Part shown: positions 30,730 through 40,685 of the stretch, piece after piece
Layout of the letters: each line of letters starts with the position of its first letter
Position numbering within the stretch: the first letter of the stretch is position 1
Assembly (NCBI RefSeq): GCF_000936425.1
Contig: NZ_AVFK01000007.1
Span: 1-64,000, forward strand
Direction: 5' to 3'
Source of the DNA: Skermanella aerolata KACC 11604
GTDB taxonomy: Bacteria; Pseudomonadota; Alphaproteobacteria; Azospirillales; Azospirillaceae
DNA length: 64,000 nt
Translations under genes and position numbers: made by a program
The notes under the pieces: generated by a model
Told to the model about the DNA's origin: nothing
The model's database searches: none
Seen by the model: the letters and a program-made list of their open reading frames with translations, nothing else

Positions 30730-32157
30730 TTAAGATTGCCCTGCCTCAGCAAATGCTGCGGCTAAACGCTTTTTGATAGCATTAGGAATACCATCTACTC
30801 CAGCCATAGTAGCATAGAGACTGTTTGGCATAAAATTAAGTTCTATACGAGATCTATCCAACTCAAACCAAGCAGTTTTAGTTAAAATTAAACCAATAGA
30901 TAGCCCATTCTTTTCGCAGAAGCTCTCGACATGCCTGATGCCCTCATAGGGCGGTTGAGCAATACGATCGCTCCACTTGATCTCTATTGCGCTAATTGGC
31001 TTCTGAGTCATGGTTGATAACTGAACGAGATCAACCTCGCCTTTGTCCCAACGAGCATAATGCCAGTCTGAGAAATTGGGTCCCTGCGCGATTTGGCTTA
31101 CGATGGCTGTCTCGACCAAGCGGCCAAGACGTGCGTCCTCATCGTCGGAAACAGGGCCAAACAAGGCTGTGTGCAGACTGGGATTCGTCAGATAGATCTT
31201 GAAGCAGGATTCGCGTTTAAACCGTGCAGCATTATGATCAATCCGATGTAGTCTGAGGATCAGGAAGGCGGCTTCAAGGTATTCGAGATATTTCCGTAGC
31301 GTGTTTTTGGCAATACCAGACTCCTTGCTAAGATTTTCATAGCTGATCTCGTTGCCAGTGTTATAGGCCAGCATGGTCAGGAGACGCTTTAACTCTTGCA
31401 CATCGGCAATGCCATAGAGGCTTGGAAGGTCCCGCAGCAACACCTTGTCAACGATGTCGTTGGCGATATAGCGCGACATATCGGAACGTGCCGCCTCGTC
31501 CATGATCGCTTCAGGAAAGCCGCCAAAATTGATATAGTCGATGAACTCGGTATTGAGTTTTTCAGTTTCCCAAAATGTTCCAGCGCCATGACCTCGGAAA
31601 TCCAGGAACTCCGAAAAGCTCAGCGGCGGCAGGTGATAGTCGGTGAACCGTCCAGCCCCGGACTCCTGGCTCTTGAGCCGCAAGGCTGCCGCAGCCGAGC
31701 CGGAAACCGTGAACTTCACGTCTCGAAACGAGTCCACCAGCGACTTCAGATGCCGCTCCCAATCGGGGTGATATTGCACCTCGTCGAAGAAGACGAACAG
31801 CTCGGCGCCTGGACCATGGCCGTGTTCGTCCATGAACAGGTTGAGCAGCTTCTCCATCCACAGGCCGGTGTACAGCGGCGTATCGAGCGAGACATAGAAG
31901 ATCGACGAACCCACGACGCCGCCATCGAGCAGGCTCTGAATCGCCTGATTGATCATCACGGTCTTGCCGACCCGTCGCGGTCCCATCAGGACAACGGCGC
32001 GGCGGGGTGAGCGGCGTTCGACCAGATCGTAGAAAGCCTTGAAATAGGCCCGTCGCGGCCAAGCCCGGTATTCCCGGTCGATGCCGACTCCGGCTGTCCA
32101 CCACGGATTGTCGAAGGCCAGACGGCGACGGATCTCGGTATCGGTGATCTGTTCCAT
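30730..32157 (-). CDS. AAA_14 / DUF4143 ATPase
   Basis: P-loop ATPase of the AAA_14 type. Walker A is GPRRVGKT at 59-66 and Walker B is LFVFFDEVQYHPDW near 119-127. The C-terminal half (about 225-430) is DUF4143, with a winged-helix-like part (KESGIAKNTLRKYLEYLEAAFLI) and a nuclease-like core with E and K (ISAIEIKWSD). Biological role unknown; some members travel horizontally. The 5' part is GC-rich like the host, while the 3' part is clearly AT-richer. A strong hairpin sits 6 bases upstream of the start. Confidence 0.85.
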   Translation of the reverse strand: MEQITDTEIRRRLAFDNPWWTAGVGIDREYRAWPRRAYFKAFYDLVERRSPRRAVVLMGPRRVGKTVMINQAIQSLLDGGVVGSSIFYVSLDTPLYTGLWMEKLLNLFMDEHGHGPGAELFVFFDEVQYHPDWERHLKSLVDSFRDVKFTVSGSAAAALRLKSQESGAGRFTDYHLPPLSFSEFLDFRGHGAGTFWETEKLNTEFIDYINFGGFPEAIMDEAARSDMSRYIANDIVDKVLLRDLPSLYGIADVQELKRLLTMLAYNTGNEISYENLSKESGIAKNTLRKYLEYLEAAFLILRLHRIDHNAARFKRESCFKIYLTNPSLHTALFGPVSDDEDARLGRLVETAIVSQIAQGPNFSDWHYARWDKGEVDLVQLSTMTQKPISAIEIKWSDRIAQPPYEGIRHVESFCEKNGLSIGLILTKTAWFELDRSRIELNFMPNSLYATMAGVDGIPNAIKKRLAAAFAEAGQS

Positions 32158-32162
32158 ATCCA

Positions 32163-32202
32163 GCCTACAAATAAGATCAATGCCTTGATCTTATTTGTAG
32201 GC
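32163..32202. repeat. 18-bp perfect inverted repeat at the ATPase start
   Basis: The arms 32163-32180 and 32185-32202 are perfectly complementary with a 4-base loop (tgcc). The sequence is AT-rich and unlike its neighbours. It begins 6 bases upstream of the ATPase start codon, so in the message it would cover the ribosome-binding site. It could instead be an operator or a terminator for a transcript from upstream. Confidence 0.8.
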
Positions 32203-32229
32203 CTGCCGTCAGCTAACCGTCAACGACAT

Positions 32230-32934
32230 TCACACCGGCGGCAGCGGCGATACCCCGAACAACCAGCTATGGCCGTGCAGCAGACCGGCGTACAGCACCA
32301 GGGCCACCGCCAGCCGGACCCAGCCGATCTCGCGGATCGTGATGCCCAGGTCCTGGCGGCCCTGGATCAAGGCCACGAACGGGATGTTGGAGCTTAGCTG
32401 GGTCCAGCGGGTCCAGGCGTCGCCATGGCGCGCGGCGTTCTTGGCGTCGATCAGGACGGAGCCGAGCAGCGCCAGCACGGCCAGCGTGCCGAAGAACAGC
32501 AGCGATGCCCAGTCGCCGTTCGGCACCATGTGGGCCAGCGACCACAGGCCGATACCCCACATCACCGGATTGCGGGTGATCTTCAGCACGCCGCGCGGCC
32601 CCAACTCCTGCTCCAGCAACTTTTCCTGGCCGACCGCCGTGGGATTGGGAGTGCTGACGCCGCCGACCAGCAGCAGGAAGGCCAGCGGCATCACCGCCAG
32701 CGGCACGAACCACATCCATGTATCGGGAAACCACACCGGCATCAGGGGAGCCGCGCCATAGGCCATGACCAGCCAGACGAAGGCCGCCAGCGAGATCAGC
32801 GAATAGACGGCGCGGTAGCCGCCCTCGCCGATCTTCCCGATCAGCGTGGCGCGCAGGCCCGTGCTGGCGATGCCGAAATGGGTCGCCAGCAGGAAGGCGG
32901 AGGCGAGGGCGAGCCAGCCTAGGTTACCGGTCAT
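32230..32934 (-). CDS. NnrU family membrane protein
   Basis: Integral membrane protein of the NnrU family, linked in some bacteria to nitrite and nitric oxide metabolism. It has about six helices, with MTGNLGWLALASAFLLATHF at the start and the family signature ITRNPVMWGIGLWSLAHM near 115. The frame is open far upstream inside modD, but the ATG at 32934 overlaps the modD stop (ATGA) and fits the family start. The length is 234 residues. No other denitrification gene is nearby. Confidence 0.88.
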   Translation of the reverse strand: MTGNLGWLALASAFLLATHFGIASTGLRATLIGKIGEGGYRAVYSLISLAAFVWLVMAYGAAPLMPVWFPDTWMWFVPLAVMPLAFLLLVGGVSTPNPTAVGQEKLLEQELGPRGVLKITRNPVMWGIGLWSLAHMVPNGDWASLLFFGTLAVLALLGSVLIDAKNAARHGDAWTRWTQLSSNIPFVALIQGRQDLGITIREIGWVRLAVALVLYAGLLHGHSWLFGVSPLPPV

Positions 32935-33791
32935 GGCCGTTCTCCAGCGGAGTTTTCGATACGGGAAATGACCACCTTCACGTCCATCGGCCCGGAGAAG
33001 TACGGAGCCGACGTCACCAGCACGGCGCATCCCGTGGCGGCGTAGGCGGCGGCATTGGTCTCGCTGATGCCGCCGGCGGCGGCGACAAGGGGCCGCGACG
33101 GCAACGAGGACACGCGCCGGACTACGTCGGCCACGGCTTCGGGGGGCAGCTTCTCCAGTTGCAGCACGTCGGCGCCGGCTTCCGCCGCCGCCATGGCAGC
33201 CTCGACGGACGATACTTCCACCACCAGCTTCTTTTCCGGATGCCGGCGCTTCAGCCCATGAAAATCCGTCGTGCCATCCAGGAAGACGGCGTGCTCGGGG
33301 AAGACCAGCAGCGTTTCGGACAATCCCAGCCGGTGCATCTGGGCGCCTCCGGCCAGCACCGCCTTGACGCTGATCTCCTTGGTGCCGGGGAAGTTCTTGC
33401 GGGTACAGGCGACGGCGATATTCGGCGCTTCGGCCCGTGCCACCTCGACGATCCTGCGGGTCCGGGTCGCGATGCCGGAGGCATATTCCACCAAAGTCTG
33501 CGATACCTTCCAAGCGAGATGGATACCCGCAGCGGGTCCTCGTCCCTCCAGAAAGACCGTTCCGGCGGCGATCCTGTCGCCGCTGCCGTAACGCAGGTCC
33601 GGCGCCACGCCGACACGCTCCAACATGCGGGCTGCCTCCTCGGCGCAGCACAGCACCATGTCGGCCCGCGCGGCGTAGGTGATCCTCCCGGCAGCCCGGC
33701 CGATGCCGAGCGCGTGGGTGGTCAGGTCACCCGTCGGGGCATCCTGGGCCAGCAGCGCGTCCAGGGCGCCGTCACCTATCGCCAGCAGCAT
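32931..33791 (-). CDS. modD: ModD, quinolinate phosphoribosyltransferase-like protein
   Basis: Homologue of NadC found in molybdenum-related loci. The N-terminus DAPTGDLTTHALGIG and CTRKNFPGTKEISVKAVLAGG near 130-150 are characteristic of ModD. The molybdenum role is inferred from the family; substrate unknown. Here it stands without molybdate transport genes and is translationally coupled to NnrU. A nadC assignment is less likely because of the ModD-type KNFPGTKE and HRLGLSETLLVFPEH segments. Confidence 0.82.
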   Translation of the reverse strand: MLLAIGDGALDALLAQDAPTGDLTTHALGIGRAAGRITYAARADMVLCCAEEAARMLERVGVAPDLRYGSGDRIAAGTVFLEGRGPAAGIHLAWKVSQTLVEYASGIATRTRRIVEVARAEAPNIAVACTRKNFPGTKEISVKAVLAGGAQMHRLGLSETLLVFPEHAVFLDGTTDFHGLKRRHPEKKLVVEVSSVEAAMAAAEAGADVLQLEKLPPEAVADVVRRVSSLPSRPLVAAAGGISETNAAAYAATGCAVLVTSAPYFSGPMDVKVVISRIENSAGERP

Positions 33792-34077
33792 GGAGTTCGC
33801 CGTCCTTCCGCAATGTCGCCGCCTTCTTTACAAGGCGCGCCGGGATGTTAACCGTTGCGGCGGATCAATGCACCTGCCCGTCTCGCCGCAGGAGACAGGT
33901 AAAAGTTCCCTTCCCTAAACCGAAATATTTCCCCCTTGATCATATCGAAACCGGCCCCAATTCTGTTGACAAGGGCAACGCGCAAGATCGCGACGCACTC
34001 AGCCAGCATCATTCACTGAATCTCTGTAGACTAGAACAAGAATGATGCTGGGCATCGACATGATTTGGAGGAACAAG

Positions 34078-34653
34078 ATGGCTCAGTCCATTGATGGCCG
34101 CAAGGTCGCTATTCTGGCTACTCATGGCTTCGAGCAGACTGAACTGACCGAACCGCAAAAGGCCTTGAAGAACGCCGGCGCCACCGTGCATGTCGTGTCG
34201 CCTGAACAAGGCTCGATCCGGGGTTTTAAGCACCTCGATCCCGGCGAGAACGTCACCGTGGACCGCGCCCTTAGCGAGGCCAAGGCCGATGATTACGACG
34301 CGCTCTTGATCCCCGGCGGCCTCTACAATCCGGATGAACTGCGCACCAACGAGGCGGCGCTCCAGTTCGTCCGCGAGTTCTTCAAGGCCGGCAAGCCGGT
34401 CGGCGCCATCTGCCACGGACCGCAGGTCCTCATCAGCGCCGGTCTGGTCAAGGGCAGGACGCTGACCGCCGTGACGCCGATCCGGGTCGATCTGACCAAT
34501 GCCGGGGCCACCGTGCTCGACCAGGAAGTGGTGACCGACAAGGGTCTCGTGACCAGCCGCACGCCGAAGGATCTGCCGGCCTTCTGCGCCAAGCTGATCG
34601 AGGAGATCGGCGAGGGCCGCCATCGTGGTCAGGCGGCTGCTGCCGCCGAGTAA
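34078..34653 (+). CDS. PfpI/DJ-1 family protein (YhbO-like)
   Basis: Class I glutamine amidotransferase-like protein of the PfpI group, known as deglycase or stress protein in E. coli YhbO. The nucleophile cysteine is in GAICHGPQVL, near residue 112, with E in FEQTEL near 17-20. The start at 34078 is chosen because ggagg lies 6 bases upstream; it gives 191 residues. Confidence 0.9.
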   Translation: MAQSIDGRKVAILATHGFEQTELTEPQKALKNAGATVHVVSPEQGSIRGFKHLDPGENVTVDRALSEAKADDYDALLIPGGLYNPDELRTNEAALQFVREFFKAGKPVGAICHGPQVLISAGLVKGRTLTAVTPIRVDLTNAGATVLDQEVVTDKGLVTSRTPKDLPAFCAKLIEEIGEGRHRGQAAAAAE

Positions 34654-34682
34654 GCCGCCGCCGAATAAGTCAGACAAGCGGC

Positions 34683-34708
34683 GGGCCGTGGGGATTGCTC
34701 CACGGCCC
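34683..34708. terminator. Hairpin between convergent pfpI-like and chrA genes
   Basis: A perfect 9-bp stem (34683-34691 with 34700-34708) and 8-base loop, lying 29 bases after the PfpI stop and 9 bases after the chrA stop. It is a likely shared terminator without a T run. Confidence 0.6.
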
Positions 34709-34717
34709 GATCCGCGT

Positions 34718-36112
<1,395 letters not shown>

Positions 36113-36207
36113 GAAGGGAGTTCCCCTGGCGCTGTGATCGCGGAACCGCAGTTATGCCGGAGAAGCTATGCCGGAGACTGGGTTCGGGCGCAATGGGCGG
36201 CGTGCGA

Positions 36208-36236
36208 TTGCATCAAGCGCATTCAAAGCGTATTGT
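36208..36236 (+). promoter_or_regulatory. Sigma-70-like promoter
   Basis: TTGCAT (36208-36213), 17 bases, TATTGT (36231-36236). It is a good spacing match and lies about 68 bases before the small protein gene at 36304. Confidence 0.45.
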
Positions 36237-36303
36237 TCACGATAAAGGGGCAGGCTTCGCCGTCGAAGTGCCAGCCCCACTCGCTTCAGGGAGAAAGCCA
36301 GTC

Positions 36304-36429
36304 ATGAAAGCCTTTTTTCTCGGCATCCTCACCGCCGTCCTTCTGGCCGTCGGCTCGGCGGTCGTCCTGCAAGGCTATGTTCAGAAACCGGTGACCGAAG
36401 CGTTCAGCACATCCTCGGTCCGTATCTGA
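36304..36429 (+). CDS. 41-residue single-helix membrane peptide
   Basis: A short protein whose residues 3-24 form one hydrophobic helix (FFLGILTAVLLAVGSAVVLQG), followed by a polar tail ending SSVRI. gggagaa lies 9 bases upstream of the ATG, and a promoter-like element is further up. No homology is claimed. It could be a real small membrane protein in the chrA-rpoH spacer. Confidence 0.5.
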   Translation: MKAFFLGILTAVLLAVGSAVVLQGYVQKPVTEAFSTSSVRI

Positions 36430-36484
36430 GCCGGCTATCTTCAAATCGAGTCGGAACGAGTCACAAAATAATGGACCTGGGCCT

Positions 36485-37384
36485 TCAGCCCGCCGCCAGC
36501 ATCGGCTGGCGGACGGGCTTGCGGAGCGCCTGGGAGGCGTTCAGGACAGCCTTCTGAAGCTTCTCGAAGGCGCGGGCCTCGATCTGACGGATGCGCTCGC
36601 GCGATACGTCGTATCGTTCGCCAAGCACCTCCAGCGTAGCCGGTTCTTCGGCAAGCCGGCGTTCCAGCAGGATCTGGCGCTCGCGGTCGTTCAGCTTCTC
36701 CAGCGCTTGGCCGAGCAGGCGGCGGCGCAGCGCCATCTCATCGGCTTCGGCGACCACCGCTTCCTGGGTCGGACGCTCGTCCGACAGAAGGTCGAGCCAG
36801 TCGGTGTCGCCTTCGCCGCCGACAGCCGCGTTGAGGGAACTGTCACCCATCGACAGCCGGCGGTTCATCTCGACCACTTCGGTTTCGGGAACATCCAGCT
36901 CGGTCGCGATGCTCGTGACCGTTTCCGGCGAGAGGTCGCCCTGCTCCAGTTCCTCCATCCTGCCCTTGAGCCGGCGGAGGTTGAAAAACAGCTTCTTCTG
37001 GGCGGCGGTCGTGCCCATCTTGACCATCGACCAGTTGTGCAGGATGTATTCCTGGATCGAGGCCCTGATCCACCAGATCGCGTAGGTCGCGAATCGGAAG
37101 CCGCGGTCGGGATCGAATTTCTGCGCCGCCTGCATCAGGCCGACATTGCCTTCCGCGATCAGTTCCGACGCAGGCAGGCCATAGCCGGCGAAACCGCGGG
37201 CGATCTTGATCACCAGCCGCAGATGGCTGCCGGTCAGTTGCCGCAACGCTTCCTCGTCCCTGCGGTCACGCCATGCCAGCGCCAGATCCTGCTCCTGATC
37301 GGGCCTCAGCATGGGAAAGCGTTTGGCTTCCTCAAGGTAGCGGCCCATGCCGCCGCCGCTCTGCGCAATGTTCAATAACGTCAT
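36485..37384 (-). CDS. rpoH: RNA polymerase sigma-32 factor RpoH
   Basis: Heat-shock sigma factor. Region 2 shows FRFATYAIWWIRASIQEYIL with the tryptophans of a primary-like sigma, the RpoH box shows as QKKLFFNLRR near 125-135, and region 4 has ERYDVSRERIRQIEARAFEKLQ. The frame is open upstream; MTLLNIAQ at 37384 is chosen because aggagg lies 9 bases before it, giving 299 residues (family about 290-305). MSTEEEA at 37411 is the alternative. The clpB promoter in this window is a plausible target. Confidence 0.95.
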   Translation of the reverse strand: MTLLNIAQSGGGMGRYLEEAKRFPMLRPDQEQDLALAWRDRRDEEALRQLTGSHLRLVIKIARGFAGYGLPASELIAEGNVGLMQAAQKFDPDRGFRFATYAIWWIRASIQEYILHNWSMVKMGTTAAQKKLFFNLRRLKGRMEELEQGDLSPETVTSIATELDVPETEVVEMNRRLSMGDSSLNAAVGGEGDTDWLDLLSDERPTQEAVVAEADEMALRRRLLGQALEKLNDRERQILLERRLAEEPATLEVLGERYDVSRERIRQIEARAFEKLQKAVLNASQALRKPVRQPMLAAG

Positions 37385-38039
37385 TCGTCGAGCCTCCTCT
37401 TCCGTCGACATGTCCCACCCTGACCACCAGAACCGCATGGACGCGACAAAATCGCCCCTTGAAGGAGGGCGATTTTTGAAAATCACATCCACCGGATCGA
37501 TAGGTCGGGATTTCCGGGAAAGTTCGTCGCTGCGAAATGGGCTCAAAAGCCCCGACGAACAGACAACAGATAAGCCTTCCTCATCGTTTTTCAAGAGTTT
37601 AGCGGTTTTCGACCACCTGAACTCCTGTTCCGTAAGTCATCAACAGGCCGATATGGTAACAAATTTATAACAGGATTCATAGCGTTTGGCGGACATCTCA
37701 TAGCCGTGTTCTAAAATCGGCATAGCGGGAACGATCCATTTTTTAAGAGATTTGCGTCTTAAACTCTATTATCTACGAAGCTTGTTGATTCTAATCACTT
37801 GTTTGTATCGACAGGTAGGCTTGCTCCCCATGTCCTGGTGCACGTCCTACCGGCCCGAGTCCGAATCTTTACAAACCAAAAAGCTAATAAAATTTCGCTT
37901 AAACGTTAAGCCGTTGCGAATATTGACCGTCTTTACCTCTTTATATGCGTCGGCGTGTTAATTCCTGGCTGGTGGGTTATGATCGGTGCCGCTGATAGCC
38001 ACTGATATCAGTCTATAAGAACTTACCGGGGGTTGTTGT
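37385..38039. other. Long AT-rich spacer between rpoH and phytochrome
   Basis: This is 655 bases with no credible gene; a 69-codon frame at 37752-37961 lacks a ribosome site and any family. It is much more AT-rich than the flanks. It holds short inverted repeats: tttaaga/tcttaaa (37742-37763), gcttaa/ttaagc (37897-37911) and the 12-base palindrome ACTGATATCAGT (38001-38012) just before a TATAAG (38014-38019) ahead of the phytochrome gene. These may be operators of the divergent promoters. Confidence 0.6.
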
Positions 38040-40676
38040 ATGGTCGTAACGAACCCATCGTTCGGCACGGCGGATTTGACCAATTGCGATCGCGAACCGA
38101 TCGAAATACCCGGATCGATCCAGCCGCACGGCATCCTGGTAGTCCTTCACCCGGAAAGCCTGGTCATCCTTCAGGCGGCGGGACCGACCGACGTCCTGCT
38201 GGGGCTGACGGCGGAGGACCTGCTGGGCGTCGAGTTCGGAGCCCTGGTCAGCGCCGACGCGATCCAGGTCATCAGGGACATCCTGACGCGCGCCAGTCAC
38301 GGCCCCCGGTCGGAGAACCTTTTCAGCTTCGAGGTGACGGCGGTCGGACAGAGGTTCGACGCCGCCGTCCATGCCGGCGAAGCGGGCATGATCGTCGAGA
38401 TGGAGCCCGTGAAGTCCGCTCCCCCGCTGCCGGGCGGGCCGCTGGGGTTGGTCCAGACGATGCTGGCATCGGTACAGGATGCCGGCGGCCTCAAGGACTT
38501 CTGTCAGCGTGCGGCCGAGGAGGTCCAGCGAGCGACGGGGTTCGCCCGCGTCATGGTCTACCGCTTCAACGAGGATGACAGCGGCCATGTCTTCGCGGAA
38601 GCCCGGAAAGGAGAGATCGGTACATATCTGGATCTGCATTTCCCGGCGTCCGATATTCCGGCGCAGGCGCGGGACCTGTACAGCCGCAACTGGCTGCGCC
38701 TGATCGTCGACGCGCGGTACCAGCCGGCGCCGCTGGCTCCAACCCTCAGTCCCCTTACCGGAGCACCGGTCAACCTGTCCCACTGCGCTCTCCGCAGCGT
38801 TTCGCCGCTCCATCTGGAATATCTGGCCAATATGGGCGTGCGTGCTTCCATGTCGGTCTCGATCATGCGGGGCGGCAAGCTGTGGGGCCTGTTCGCCTGC
38901 CATCACGACCAGCCGAGACATCTGGCGCCCGGCCTAAGAGCCGCCTGCGAACTGTTCGCCCAGATGTTCTCCTTCCAGCTCGAAGCCAGGATCAAGGCCG
39001 ATACGCTGGAAGAGGCGATGCGCATGCGCGACATCCACGACCGGCTGGTCGCCGTGATCTCCGGCGAACCGGACATCGTCCACGGCCTTGTCCAGCATCA
39101 GCCGAACCTCCAGGATTATCTGCCGTCAAGCGGCGTCGCCCTGTGGTTGGACGGCAGGTACTCGTCGATCGGAACGACGCCCGATGAAGGGAAGATCAAG
39201 AAGCTGGCGGAATGGCTGACTACCAGCAATGCGCCGGGCGTCTGGGCGACCGACCGCTTGCCTTTGGTCTGGGAAGACGGGTACGACATGGCCGAGCAGG
39301 CCTGCGGCGTGCTCGTGCTTTCGGTGTCGCGCAGTCCGCGCGACTACATCTTCTGGTTCCGGCCCGAAGTCCTCCGGACCGTGACCTGGGCCGGCAATCC
39401 AAACAAGCCGGTGGAAACGAAGCCGGGCGAACTCCGTCTGTCTCCCCGGCGCTCCTTCGATGCCTGGGTCGAACAGGTGCGTTTCAGGGCCGTGCCCTGG
39501 AGCGAGGCTGAAATCACGGCGGCCCAAACCCTGAGAACCACGCTGCTGGAGGTCGTGCTCCAGCGGGTCGACCAAGTGGCGCGGGAACGCGAGCTGTCCC
39601 GGCAGCGGCAGGAACTGCTGCTGGCGGAACTGGACCACCGGGTCAAGAACACGCTGGCAAACATCCAGGCGCTGGTCCAATACGCCTCGGCCAGCGGCGG
39701 AAGCGGTGGCGATGCCGTCACGGGCGCCGCCTCCGAGATGCTGAACGGCTTCACCGCCTCCTTCGGTCATCGCCTGCGGGCGATGGCCCATGCTCACAGT
39801 CTGCTGACCCAGAGCCGCTGGGAGGGCGCGGACCTGCGCAGCCTGCTGGAGGAAGAAGCCCGCGCCCACACCGCGGGAGTGGAAGGAGCGACGATCCGCA
39901 CGCGACTCACCGGGCCGGAGGTCATGCTGAGGCCGAAGGCCGCCTTGGCGCTCAGCATGGCCATCCACGAGTTGGTCACCAATGCGGCGAAATACGGCGC
40001 CTTGTCGGTACCCGATGGAATGGTGGACATCTCCTGGGCCTTGAACGAGAGCGGCAAGAACGGCGAGGGAGCGACTTTCACGCTCGACTGGATCGAACGC
40101 GGCGGTCCTCCGGTTTCGCCGCCGACACGCCGCGGTTTCGGCCGGATCGTGATCGAGAAGAGCCTCGCCTACGAAGTCGATGGCGAAAGCAGGCTGGTCT
40201 TCGCGGCGGACGGTGTCCGGTGCCATGTCCGCATCCCGGTCGAGCATGTCGTCGATTGGGAACGGACCCCGCAGGTATCGATGACGGCAGCCGGTCCCCG
40301 GATGGAAGCGGAGCCGGTCCTTCCCAGCCGCATCCTGCTGGTGGAGGACTCCGGCCTCGTCGCGATGCAGATCCAGAACCTGCTGGAGGAAGCGGGCTGC
40401 GAAGTGGTGGGTCCGGCGTCCCGGGTCGGACCTGCGCTCAGGCTCGCCAGGAGCGAGGTCATCGACGCCGCCGTGCTGGACGTCGATCTCAACGGTACGC
40501 CATCCTGGGACGTCGCCGATGCCCTAGCGTCGCGCGGCATACCCTTCATGCTGGCGACCGGCTACAGTTCGGACGATGCCCTGCCGGACCGCTTCCGCTC
40601 CGTGCCGAAGCTCCTGAAGCCTTTCTCGACCGAGGGCTTCGAGGTGGCACTGCGGAATCTGCTGAAAACGCCGTAA
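38040..40676 (+). CDS. Bacteriophytochrome HWE histidine kinase with fused receiver
   Basis: Red/far-red light sensor. C16 in NCDREPIEIPGSIQPHG is the expected biliverdin-binding cysteine. The PAS-GAF-PHY core includes PASDIPAQARDLY near 202 and the PHY tongue motif SPRRSF near 470. An HWE/HisKA_2-type kinase follows, with the phospho-His in ELDHRVKNTLANIQAL near 531. A receiver domain (about 762-875) has ILLVEDS, the phospho-Asp in AVLDVDLNG near 813, and the K in LLKPF. At 878 residues it is a complete hybrid protein. The output target cannot be read from the neighbours. Confidence 0.93.
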   Translation: MVVTNPSFGTADLTNCDREPIEIPGSIQPHGILVVLHPESLVILQAAGPTDVLLGLTAEDLLGVEFGALVSADAIQVIRDILTRASHGPRSENLFSFEVTAVGQRFDAAVHAGEAGMIVEMEPVKSAPPLPGGPLGLVQTMLASVQDAGGLKDFCQRAAEEVQRATGFARVMVYRFNEDDSGHVFAEARKGEIGTYLDLHFPASDIPAQARDLYSRNWLRLIVDARYQPAPLAPTLSPLTGAPVNLSHCALRSVSPLHLEYLANMGVRASMSVSIMRGGKLWGLFACHHDQPRHLAPGLRAACELFAQMFSFQLEARIKADTLEEAMRMRDIHDRLVAVISGEPDIVHGLVQHQPNLQDYLPSSGVALWLDGRYSSIGTTPDEGKIKKLAEWLTTSNAPGVWATDRLPLVWEDGYDMAEQACGVLVLSVSRSPRDYIFWFRPEVLRTVTWAGNPNKPVETKPGELRLSPRRSFDAWVEQVRFRAVPWSEAEITAAQTLRTTLLEVVLQRVDQVARERELSRQRQELLLAELDHRVKNTLANIQALVQYASASGGSGGDAVTGAASEMLNGFTASFGHRLRAMAHAHSLLTQSRWEGADLRSLLEEEARAHTAGVEGATIRTRLTGPEVMLRPKAALALSMAIHELVTNAAKYGALSVPDGMVDISWALNESGKNGEGATFTLDWIERGGPPVSPPTRRGFGRIVIEKSLAYEVDGESRLVFAADGVRCHVRIPVEHVVDWERTPQVSMTAAGPRMEAEPVLPSRILLVEDSGLVAMQIQNLLEEAGCEVVGPASRVGPALRLARSEVIDAAVLDVDLNGTPSWDVADALASRGIPFMLATGYSSDDALPDRFRSVPKLLKPFSTEGFEVALRNLLKTP

Positions 40677-40685
40677 CCTCGCACT

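Noticed and set aside
32935-33651. Upstream extension of the NnrU frame
   Set aside because: This lies in another frame of modD. The family start and the ATGA overlap set NnrU at 32934.
37752-37961. 69-codon frame in the rpoH-phytochrome spacer
   Set aside because: No ribosome site, odd composition and no family; AT-rich spacer gives such frames by chance.
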